Source of the DNA: Ascaphus truei
Lineage: Eukaryota; Chordata; Amphibia; Anura; Ascaphidae
DNA: 64,000 nt
Direction: 5' to 3'
Assembly (NCBI GenBank): GCA_036426205.1
Contig: CM071570.1
Location: 68,287,585-68,351,584, forward strand
The first letter of the stretch is position 1, and each line of letters begins with the position of its first letter. Shown here one piece after another: positions 26,001 to 38,600 of the stretch. The translations under genes were made by a program, and so were the position numbers. The notes beneath the pieces are model-generated. The model saw only the letters and a list, made by a program, of their open reading frames with translations, did not search any database and had not been told where the DNA came from.

Positions 26001-29000
26001 TTACAAAGGGGTTAATTGTGGTAATTGAAATTTTTTTTCATAAAAGGAAATAAATGGAATACTTCTCAATCAAATATGGGATGATGATGAAATGGGAAAG
26101 TAATGCAATTTGTACATTTTATTTTGTTGTTCTTTTGGGGTACCAGCATGCGGGGACTGGACCTTTAGTATGCAAATATATCTGTCAATATCTAATCCTA
26201 TTTAAATTACCTCACATTAAACTTAATTACATTGTTTATACTTGGGCAAACAACTAAGAAATCTCTTGATGCCGGGCATTTTGAAAAGCTGCATCAACTT
26301 ACAGTAAAATATGTTTATCAAATACATATAAATGAGGAAAAATAGACTGCATATTGCGTGCACCAGTTTTTTTTAATTGTAATGGGTTTTTCTAAAATTC
26401 TCCTGCTATTTTTTTCCAAGAGAAAAATCTAGTATATTTAATTTTCTGAGATTGTATATTTCAGCAGCATTTCAAGAATCATACTTGACCAGGTACTGTA
26501 GCAGGTAATTAAGTTGGGCACTTCAGATTCATGCACATATGAGTATATTTATCTGCCCAGTGGCATCTTTGCTCACGGACATTGCTTGACCAGGGCCTAA
26601 TGTAAATATTAAATACCTTAGTGGAAGCGTAAAACTAATCGGATATGAAAAAAATAGAATCGGACTGAATCGCAATCTAGTGACTTTACTTGGGAATACC
26701 TGTGCAATTATATATAGAGATAATACCTAAAGCATCAGGTCTCCCCTCTCCCCCCCCTCTTTTATGTACCATGATTTGAGGCAGGGGACCCTCAGTCTTG
26801 GACCATGTTCATTTCCACTCTGGGATATCCCTCATTACTAAAATACTTACTGGCAAAAGTAGCATCGGTACTACCTGGTATTTAAATCTCCTCGACATGT
26901 GAATGGCATTTCAGCTTCCTTTTGGCTCGTGTCACATGGGAGATTTTAAACACTTCTTCTACCAGTAAGTATCTCCGGTACCAGGATTTCCCCAGAGCTG
27001 TAAATAGCATGTTTCACAGATCCCCTGGTTTCCATCCTGTTACAAAAAAAAAAGTGGGAAGGTAAACCTGCATTTCATTCAACATCCTAAAAATAAAATA
27101 ATAATTTATAAATTATACCTTACTGTAGAGGGAGAGAGGGTTTAACTGGACTGCGGTCCAGAAATGTGGTTTGCACCGTGTTATATCATGAAAATGTATG
27201 TTCCCCTGTTCCCATGTTTTATTATTATGTCAGTGTCTGCACCACCCACACACTGGGATCCATGCGGGAGGGCAAGGGTTAATAGCTGTATAGTGATTAT
27301 AGCCCTTTGTTTAATTTTCCCGCCTTTTCAGGCACCATTTTGCAGAGTCCCAGAGGCCGCCATTGAAGCTCCATTCATTTCAATGGCGGATCTAGCTGTT
27401 TTGGACCTGTTTCCCTCGAAGACCAGCAGGTGGCGTCCGAGACGAGGAGCGGCGGTTTCCCATTGTAAGTCAATGGGCTCATTGACTTCAATGGAGATTC
27501 CTCGACGGCGTTTTCCAGGAACGAGTTGGCTGCCGTCCAAACTGCAAAACCGCAAAGCGGATACTTTATCTGAAAAAGAGCTTTGATCACTGATTAGTCA
27601 AGTTCAACGTTAAGTGGCGTGGGAATCTTCGGTTCTAGGGCACCTAGAAATAAAATTCTTTTTGCCCCTAGTTCCTAGACCGCCCCCCACTCAACCACCA
27701 CCGGGTCCCCGAATCCAGGACCCCCGGAAAGGGTCGTGCTGAAAGAGCGGGTCGCACCATAGGTTCCAATGGCGGCGGCAGAAGCAGCTCAAGAAAATGA
27801 CTAAGTCAGAAACGCTACAAACCGTAAGAACATATCTCCGGTTTTGGAGGGTCCAGAGGGCCAGGGTTTGGGGTACCTGTAGTCACTGCTCCGGCATGAC
27901 TGCAGAACCATCCTTGGCCCTCTCTCACCAACCCGATGGAGTATGGACCACCTTAAGGGTTCGGAAGTTTTTCCCATAGACTTCAATGGCGGCCGGTTCC
28001 CATTGACGGGCTATGGCGGAGAAACCCCATAGGCTTCAACGGCGGCGATGCCCCGTTTAAAGTCTATGGCGGCGGATTCCCATAGCCGCCAACGGCGGCA
28101 TTTTGCCATTGAAAGTCTATGGCGGCGTATCCCGTTGTTTTCAATGGGGATTTAGTGAAAAACCGTGATTTAAATTACAGCGGAGAATTTTGTATTAAAA
28201 TAGGAATCGGTTTAAGTAATTTTTGTGTATTTCCGGTTCCGAAGGTCTTAGCAGGCTGAAACATGGACCATATGGTGTCCCAGTTCCGGCATTAAGATCT
28301 GTGTAGTTTGGACCCGCTGGACCCAACGGAACCGGATATTTTAATATGTTTATGTTTTACCTTTAATGTTGTATCCCATAGCAGGGATAAAAACCAGAGC
28401 AGATTCCTTTGCTCAAAGGGAAGCAGATGGTCAGAGAGGCGACCCAATGTCTAGAGACTAAGTACTGTTCAAAGGGTTTTGCCACCTTCACTGTTTACCT
28501 GAAGGCGGAGACGCCTCAAACTAGAGTGGCCTGTGAGTGTCATATTTTACACCTACAAACAAGGGGGCATCCTGCCAGATATCCCTTTTGGTAGACTTGC
28601 CGGCGTCCCTGATGTAAATGTGGGGCTACAGAAATGAGAGCCTCAGGGTCCTAGTGCGCATGGGCTAACTAGCTGGGGGGGCATGGGTTAAAATGTGTTC
28701 CCACGTTAAAGATTGGATACAGGTAATTGTTATCCAATAGCCTGTACTCAATGTTAAGAATAGGGTTACAAAGATATATAAACTGTGGTCAACCCTATAT
28801 CCATGGTCTTCAAATACCATCTTGATTGTTACCTGATTGCTGGAGAATTGCTATCTGATACTTCTCATCCCCCATCCCCAAGTAAGTGTTACTTCTTGCC
28901 TGTTACTGTACTATATTGCTGTGTTCACCTATTTAAGGAATAAATATACTTTATTATATCTAAGCCTCGTTCAGTTCAACCCAGTTATTTGGTGTTTATT

Positions 29001-32000
29001 ATATCTTGTCATAAGTTACTGTGACACTTACCATGCAGGAATTTAACCCATGACCTTTCATATGCTAGTAGCAATTCTCTAGCTGCTAAACCACAGGGTT
29101 GGGGTGATGAAGCTGACTCTATTAACACACTGAGCAACTACTGTACAATGCCATCCAATAGATGTTAAGTTTGTTTATAGTGTCAGATTCATCATACCAA
29201 CCCTGTGGTGTAGCAGCTAGAGAATTGCTACGAGCATATGAAGGGTCATGGGTTCGATTCCTGCATGTGTATTATATCAAATATATTAACTGTTGGGCTG
29301 TTATTGGTCAGAGAAGGGTATTTCCTGTGTATTACACTGCATTGTAAATTAAATAGTCTCCCTATATTTATTACGGTATTTAAAAAATTCCATAAATTAT
29401 AGTTGGCCAGACAGCCGGCCAAATGATGAACAAGTCGTCAATGTAGCGCAGCCAAGTTACTATATGTTCCTGATAATATTCAGATTGGTATACATAAGAA
29501 CATTCAAAAGCATTCATGGACTGTTTAGCAAACGATGAGCCCATATTTGACCCCATCGCTGTCCCCTGTACATGCAAGTAAAAGTTCTCGCCATGTCTGA
29601 AGTAGTTCTTCATTAGTTTGTGTGGGAGTATTTCTAGTAAAACTATTTTAATGTGTAAATGCTACGAGTCGGCACCACAAAATGACTGCAGAGACTGGAG
29701 ACCATTGTCAATTGAGCGATTTGCTCTTGGAATAATATTTTAATGTTGCCAACTATGGAATGAAAATACACATCTTAAAGCAGCAGTCTAAGCTGCCGTT
29801 TTATTATTTTTTATATTTAATTTTTTTCGCCCTTTAATATGTGCATCAATACAATATATACAAAATATTAAGTAATAAGCTAAGATGCTGATCGATTCAT
29901 TCTCCTGGGATCGATCGGCGAAGATTTGGTTTCGGGGTTCACTAAATTGCTGTCAGTGAAGAGGACCAAAGATGCAAAGTTCTGTGGGAAAGATCATGAG
30001 ACCAAGCAGTCACTAGATACAATTGGTGCACTGCTAGCGAGAAGGCAGGGCTCAAAAAGGGGTGTGCCAGAGCCTGTTTCAGAAGAGGAAGGGGATGTAT
30101 CTTTGTAAATGGTTGCTACATTATAATACATTAAAAGTGTTATTTAGAGTTGTTGTTTAAAAAAAAATGCTCCAAGCATTTTCTCATAGTACAGATTAAA
30201 AAAAAAAAAACCACGTAGGGTTTTGCGTCGTCTGCAGCTTTAAAGGCAAAATTTCACATTTAAGAGAGTAGGGCTCTATACAGTATGCTGATTGGATATC
30301 AGTTGATGATGGTGTTTTATGATGACTTTTGCAGCCCTTTTCCTAGTAAACACTGGGTTTACGAAATTCTCCCCTTGAACATGAACAAGTCTTAATATGT
30401 TTTCACCTTGTACTGAAGGGTCCGTAGTCCGTTTGTGGATTGCTGCATTGACATCCTCATTGCTGAGAACATTTCTCATAATGTTATCCTTATGTTGTGA
30501 ACGGGCTTCGAAATGATGTGAAAATAAAAACTAAAAATGACATGCCCACTCAGTGCTCTTTTGCATGTCGCTACCCAGAATAAATCATGCTTGGGGATCT
30601 GTAGAAGGCATGCAAACAATCTCATGAGTATTTTATTTTTTACTTTGTACGGTGGAGCTTCTATCACTTTTTATGCACCATAATGTCAGGGTATCTTGTT
30701 TGAAACCCCAGAAATTGGCAGGTGGGATAGGCAAACATGGATTATTTAAAATAAATAAAACAAAGATTACAATTTTGGAAGCTCTGTTTAGTCAAGTTGT
30801 AATTGTAAAAAAAAAAAAACCTAAGTGATACATATATATTAGGTGATATTGTGATCAACTAAAATTCAAGTAGTATTTAATTTTTGCATTTGAAAGATGC
30901 ATTTGATTGCATAAGCAAGTAGCAACATCAACCGTATGCAGAAATTGTTCTAGCCATTAAAGAGAAACTTGCTGAATGAGAAGAAAAATAAAGAGCGGAC
31001 AACATTCTCATAGGGTGTGAAACCACAGAAGTGGATCACAGACTGATAGGAAGTTTAATATGTACATAAGTAAAGACTGACAGAAAACTGCTGCATGTGC
31101 CAAGGTTTTAGCTATGGAAAACTGAGACAGTGCTTACTGACCACAGCATGAGCCTTGACACACATTGTAAATAAACCCAAGATATACTGCTACATTAAGC
31201 AGCAGACTGGTGTATTAGCAGCAGTAAATCTGCAACAGTTGAAAAGGCTGCCTTATGGGGCTACTCAGATTAATATTTGTAACAGATTAATAAGGAAAGA
31301 CAAAAAAGCTAAAATTGAAACGGCATATCTTTTATTCCCCCAAACAGATTATCATTTGTAGATACTGAGTTCAGTACCATCAAATTAAAAATTGAAGATT
31401 CTTCTGGACGCGAGCACTTAATCACACTAAAATTAAATGCAAAGGTGAGTTGTTTTTTCTGTTTGTTACATACATACTGTATATACATAGGGAAAGGAAA
31501 CACAGGTGCAAATAATGTTAAGCAATAGTAGCCAAACCAGAGTAACAGGGACTGAAAAGACTGGGGACAAAAAGGTAACCAATAAACAATGTATCTGAAA
31601 AAAATAAGAGAGAGGCAAATATGGTGAAGTAAGCTTGTATTGAGTTTATGCGCAAAAGATAGATGCTACTTACAAAGTAGCAGATTATTCAGGCATGTAA
31701 GATATACAAAATCCTCTCCTAACTGCTGTGCTGTATGGCGGCTTGTCTTGACTCCACGTGGACCGCCGAGACTCCGCGTAGAATACTGGACATGTTTGCA
31801 GCTGCCTCCAACCTCTTACTCACGGACCTCCAAGTCCCGCGAGATTGCGGGAGTGATGTCAGCGTGATGTTAGATCCGTTGACATTGGCGAGGGAATAGT
31901 GTCCAGCAAAAGTGTATATAGATATTCGCAACACTATCAATGCTGATAATTCGGAGATATAAAGAGGACTAAAGTATAGGATAATATTAGAGCCTCCACC

Positions 32001-32359
32001 CTACGTGTCTCAATATAAGACGTCATCAGGGGAATATAATTACATAAACTTGCAGAGTAAATTTATAGGCGGATCTAGCCCCCAATAGGTTAATTGGCTA
32101 AATGCAAAGGTGAGTTGTTTTTTCTTTTGTTATTTCAAAATATATTATTTAGATGGATATAGGTTGTTATGTAAATTTAGCGTACGTGGCATTCACTCAA
32201 GTCAGTAAAGTTAACTTTGGTTAGCCATAACTTAAAAGCATTGCATAAATATTAATGGCTGTTAATGAAAATGATATGCACATGACGTTAATTAGCCATC
32301 ATCTAAAATGACTAGCTGACCACTAAGGAATATGAAGGGGTTAAACAAAAATGTTACAC

Positions 32360-32418
<59 letters not shown>

Positions 32419-35400
32419 CATATGTAGGGATGTCTTAGTTTGCTTCTACCTTCACTGCAGCGTGTCTATTCAGGGAGTGGTTAGAAGGTTCCGCAGCGGC
32501 TTGGCAGCACAGGGCGCCGCCATGTTGTTGCGCAATAGTCAGGAGCGACTGTCAGAGCGGAGAGAGTTCGCGCACGCGCAGTGCAAAGCGCGCGAATGGC
32601 TGACCAATCATTTAGAGGCTCAGCAAGTAACTACAACCCCCAGGAGCCTCAGCGAAGTCACCTGACGCCAGGGAGCGAATGAAAATGCAGGAATTGCGAG
32701 AGGCAGGAAAGGGAAGCGTGGGGGAGAGACCACGCTAGTCAGAGGGCAACGGAGGAGCAAGGGGAGAGGTAGTGTGCGTGCAGGGGGTCAGTGACCCACC
32801 TGCGTAGGCAGATTTCCCCTCAGGCCCCAGTGTATTCCCTGAGTCACCATAAGCTTGTGGTGCTGCAGGGACGCCCTATATTGGTAGCGACAACTATTCC
32901 CTTACTGCATAGACAGATAGGGATAAAGTGTTGCGGAGCTGCGGTGGTGACAGTCGTTTGGGCCCAGGCTGCTGTACATCATCCACTCGTGAGAGACTGC
33001 GCTGGATCGGCGGATCCTTTTTGAAGTTGTTGCCGGTCACCCCAGTGACCGGAAGGTATTTACTAAGTGCACCAACACCGGTACCAACAGGCGCTGATCC
33101 CGCCTTAGGACACACTCTTTCTGGACACTGGGTTGAGTGACCAAAGGACTCAGCTTATATACATATCTCTATTTTGCATGGACACGGTGTGTGGGCACGC
33201 GGTGATGGGACAGTGACATTTCTCCTTAGGAGAGTGGCCGAGCCACAAGGTTATATTGCAAGTAGTTGGTTAATGGTATATCATGTGTCATATGTACGTT
33301 ATTGCTATAACTATAAGATAAGGTAAACAGTTGCAATCAGATGTGTGTTGCTATTATTCTTGCCTAGGGGAATCTCACTCATTGGGGATCCTGGGTAAGT
33401 GGAGGCATTGCCAATACTATTACCCCAGGCTCCCAGTTAGCGGAGGCCCAGATCTTCCTGAGCCAACAGGTGTGTGCAGTACCAGTAGTCACTCGCAAGC
33501 AGTAGGAAAGAGGGCTACACATACATACATACATACATACATACATACATACATACTTACATACACACACATTGTCTACCGAAGAGGTATTATCAGTTTG
33601 GCAAATGGGTTAACTCCTACCATCTTCCACTCAGGGTGCTTAACTTTCCCTGGGAAACCTCCAATCACCCACTCCCCTACCCTTACGCCAACAAACCTAG
33701 CCAACCTCTACAGGAAAGGCTAAAAGCCCTATTAGCTTATGATGGCTAATAGGACAGTATGCCATTGTATTGAAAAATAATATATATATGTATGTAAACT
33801 ATACGATACCGTTTGAAGCACGAGATCAGGAGACAGCACTCTGGTAAGTTTGTTCACAAGATCTTTGTATTGAAAAAAAGACACATAAACCAATACAAAG
33901 AACTTGTGAACAAACTTACCAGAGTGCTGTCTCCTCGTATGGTTTATTATTGCTTTATGGGACAAGCACCCATTTTTTTGTACCTGCAAGTGGAATGCCG
34001 GCTGCTTCTTTGGATTATATATATATACAGTGTTCGACAAACCTATACATTTGCTCGCCCCGGGCGAGTGGATTTAACATCGTGGCGAGCTCCTATTGGC
34101 CCAAGCAGCACACGTTTGGTACTAGGTGGCGAGTAGATTTTTTTGTGTGGCGAGTAGATTTTTTGGTGATTTGTCGACCACTGTATATAAATATATATAT
34201 ATATACTGTATATATGTAAAAACAAATACTAGCTCTCGCTCTTTCTCTTTATATACTGACGGCTCTTCGCTTGTAGAATATTTGTGAGGGGAGAAAAAAA
34301 AGTTGTGCACCGAGCACGCTCATTTTATGTGAAACTTCTTTGTCTTCTGTCACTGTTTTGTCTCAGAAATTTAAATAAAAATCAAAACACAATTTCAGTG
34401 AAAAAACGCAACATTTTGACTTAGAACACGCCCTGTTTTAGCTATTTGCACTTTTATATTTATACTAAGTGCGAATTCCTTGTGTGTATGTGTGCATGTG
34501 TGTGCAGGGCCGCCAACAGAAATCATGGAGCCAGGATAAATGAAAGGAGCAGGCCTCACCCCTCTCCCCAAACCCATAGTTCACGTACTACGAAAAAATA
34601 TTTTTTGGCGCGCAACTTTTACTTAACTGTTTTTTTATTGTAATACGGAATAAAACATTACTATGAAATCTGTTTATTTTTATATTTTCAACAAAATACA
34701 GGTGACTGCCTGCCTGGGTGAGTGACTGCCTGCGTGGGTGACTGCCTGCCTGGGTAGGTGGGTGACTGAGTGGGTGGGTGTTCAAGTGACTGTGGGTGGG
34801 TGAGTGACTGGGTGTGTGGGTGAGTGACTGGGTGGGTGTGTGGGTAAGTGACTGGGTGGGTGGGTGACAGGATGGGTGTGTGGGTAAGTGACAGGATGGG
34901 TGTGTGGGTAAGTGACTGGGTGGGTGGGTGACAGGATGGGTGTGTGGGTAAGTGACTGGGTGGGTGGGTGACTGGGTAGGTGAGTGACTTGGTTGACAGT
35001 GAATGGTGAGTGGGTGGATCAGTCACTGGGTAGGTGGGTGACAGTGACTGTGTGGGTGACCTTGACTGGGTGGGTGCTGCTTCCTTGCCCGCCAGACGCT
35101 TCCCCCTTCCGCCCCCGATATCCCCACGGCAGCTGCCCAGGACGGGAGGTGGGCTGAGGGGGGGGGGACGCGAGGTGGGAGGCTGGGGTTGGGCGAGACT
35201 GGCGGGCTAATTCTGTGGCTGCTGCCCGGGTGCACGCGGGGGAAGCTCAATTGGCACGCGCGGGGGATGCTCAATTGGCGCACGCGGGCTCGCAACGGCG
35301 CTTCCCCTCCGTCCCATGTTTAGAGCGGGCCCACAGGCCGCATGCCGGACACCCTGATTGCCCTGCGCGCCGGGACCTCGACTCTATGCATGCGCACGGG

Positions 35401-35657
35401 AATCGCTGCCATTTTTAACATATATATATTTTTTAATATAAGCACTGGCTGTCCCCCTCCCCCTGTTGGCGGCCCTTTTTGTGTGTATGTCTGTATGTGT
35501 GTCTGTATGTATGTGTGTCTGTCTGTCTCTGTGTGTGGTTTCCGTGGTCTCTGTCTCCCAAGTGTGTCAGGGTGGCTGCTGTGCATGCGCGCTGAGCCAG
35601 GGTATATGTGGGACAATATCGGCTACGTAAAACTAGCAGCGCTATACAAGAACATGC

Positions 35658-35688
<31 letters not shown>

Positions 35689-38600
35689 ACTTTCCCCACC
35701 AAAATCCTGTAGGTGCCAGCAAAGAAGTTTCACTTTAAAAAAAAACTTTTGCCCTAATCTAATGCCATATCCTCGGTGTCCTCACTCAGCCAGCGATTGA
35801 GTGCCATGCAAGGGCACAGTCTTTTTATATACAGATGCAGCCACGAGTATCCGAACACATGCCGTGGAAAATCTGGGGCAATCTCCCAGTAATGCTGCAA
35901 CATTTCAGTGACATTTCTGCAGAGACTAATGGCCCATCGGATTAACACAGCAGGGGTCCCTGGCAGTCCCATTCAGTTTGAATGGGACTGCCAGGGACCC
36001 CCGGTGTTAATTCGATGGGCAAATTAGTCTGTCTGCAGAAATGTCACTGAAATGTTGCAGCATGTACCCAACATGTTGGTGATTGCCCCAGATTTGTTTT
36101 AGAATACTCGTCGGCTCTACAGTACATGCATTTCATAGATATTGTTTTAAAACCCTTTGTAAATGTACTGGTAATTGCATATATTAGTCTATTTAATAAA
36201 TCTGTGCCATCAATGGTGAGGACTAACTTCTTTGAGCTTAAATTAGCAGATAAATTGTCTAAAGAATTGTTTTCTTTGAAAGTCATTTCACAGTTGGTGA
36301 AATTACTGTTTCACTTACTAGTCTGTTAAGCAATGCTATAAAGGTTATTACTCTGTGCTTTCTTACTCTGAAAGTATCTTTTTAATTTTACCCTACATCA
36401 TTAAGTTGGCGAAACAGAGCTGTGCCTTCCTGAAATAGACCACAAACCCATCTTTATAATCCTTTAAGTAATCTAACATTGTTTGTTTTTATTGTTATAT
36501 TCAACATTATACCTGTATCTTTATGCCGGTGGAAAAAGAAAGCAGCATTCCTTGTTTATAATGTGCACTTCTAAGTAACATTTAAAGAAGCATCTGGTAC
36601 ATTAAATGAAGATGCTAATTTGCCAGCATTAAGGCTATGTCTCTCATTATTTAAACCAAGGTTCTGCGAACTGTTTGTGACTTTTTAATAATACCCTTTC
36701 TTGCCTCAAGCCACTATGACTCCCCTAAGCTCACAAAGCTAAGTAGTTCAATTTTTCAGCTTTTATCTTTGCCCAGAAGAAGATAAATAGAATAGGGCAA
36801 ATTATGCTGTTAGTTTGTTGTGGTGTATTTGTAATCCTGCATTCAGTGAACGTGTATTAGAACAGTGTTATTACATTTATGTTAGCTATACCTGTACCAA
36901 TCATTACACAAACATGAATATGTGAATACAATGTTAAAACAAAAATGGCCAAATACTTGATGAATATTATGGTCAAATATGTTTTGCACTGTATTTGTTT
37001 GCCTAGGATTGTAGCAGCTACAGGTCGTAAATCCCTATTGTGTAAGTACAGTAGGGCTTTAAAAAACAGTTGTTTCTATTGATCCCTGTATGATGTATTT
37101 CTTTTGTAGAGGGAGTAGGAATTTGTTAGGTTTTGTTGAGTGGAAGGCGGCCCATTCAATGTGGCAGGGTTCTCTTTTGGGCCTGGGATGGGCCTGGGAT
37201 GGCCCTGTGAATCACAGTGTGCATCAGTAACACACACTGACGCACACACTCCCCCCACCCATCTCGCTTTGGCAAGCTTTGCCAGGAAAGAGGTTGGAGC
37301 ACACATTTTTCTCTCTCCCCTCCTCCCCCCACACGATCAGCTTGTGGAGTAAGTGACACAGTACTGATTAACCTGTTGGTCACCGTGACGACTGGCAAAA
37401 TTGAGCCCTGTTGTGTTTTGCGCGTGCTGCCGCAAAACAAGATGGGGCATGATTTTGCCTGTCGTCGCAGTTACTGGCAGGTCAGCCAGCAGCTCTGCAC
37501 CTGCAAATACAACAGCAGTCGCCGGTAAACGCTACACGCCGGGCTCCTGGGATTATTCCAAGCATAGTTTAAGAATGCAAAAATACAGTGTTTACAATTA
37601 TGGAGTAATTGGAAAAGTATTTTTAAGCATTTATCTTTCTCCTTAGTTGATAAAATGCAAAACACTTTGTTGATGCTTTCCTTTTTTATTTTTTTTTGCC
37701 CTCAGCAGCTATTCTTTTTTTTATAGTGTGCAGTAACACTTCAATGATGTCTACTTAAATTTTTTAGGATTTAATGGACTGTAAAAATGTCTCTCCATGA
37801 AGTGAGTAAATAGTAATTCACACCCAAGAGTAAATCCATAGTGTTTGAGTCCTAAGGAGCAATGTAAAAAAAAAAGTATTGTGTTTTTTTTTTTTATACC
37901 AAATTTTACATGAAAGAATTGCAACTTTAAGTCGGCGTGAAGCTAAATAAGGCTGTCTAGTAATGGTCTAAGGCAAGCGGTAATCCATATAAGCAGATAT
38001 CAGGTTGAGCAGCTACTTACTTTTGCCTCTCTGGTGTCACAACATAGTACTTGAAAAAGAAGATTGTGAGATATGAGAGTTATTAAAAATTAAAATTGGG
38101 GTGCAGCCTAGAAAGCCTGCAGTACACTGCTCTTCTATGGTTAAGTATACATAGTTACTAGTAGATGAGGGTGAATAAAGACATACATTCATAAAGTAGT
38201 TACCAGAGCAATTGTTATTTGCCCTTACCAAGCATTAAACTGAATGATAAGATCGTTTGCAATGCAGCTTTCTAATTCTGATGATCGTCCTGTAACACAA
38301 AATAGGTGTATTTCAATAATATCAACAATACTTTGTATCCTTTAAAAAAACAAAAACAAAAAACCCATAATTTTACTGTGGGGAACCCATAATTTTACTG
38401 TGGGGAACCACATGGCACACTCACCAGGATCGTGATGTCACAGACGTTCCTACCTCCATCTGATCTTAAAGATTGGAAGCTATTGGTGTTAAAAAGCTAA
38501 TCTAATACAGTAGGTAGTGGGCGTGTGTCTGTATGCATACATAAATACACATATATTTTAAATCAATATATAGTTATCACATACACACACGTAGCTAACT

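Noticed and set aside
27164..27586. 140-codon open frame
   Set aside because: Lies in an LTR-like repeat, with no homology or codon signal; the opposite strand is equally open.
30276..30667. Minus-strand open frames that might belong to a Penelope N-terminal region
   Set aside because: Close to the Penelope RT fragment, but I could not match any known motif; left unassigned.
34701..35076. Possible CRISPR-like array
   Set aside because: Units are contiguous and degenerate with no spacers, and the DNA is vertebrate.
34688..35295. Long Pro/His/Thr-rich open frames on the minus strand
   Set aside because: They translate a tandem GTGACTGGGTGGGTG minisatellite and a GC-rich repeat; no domain, and all frames look alike.
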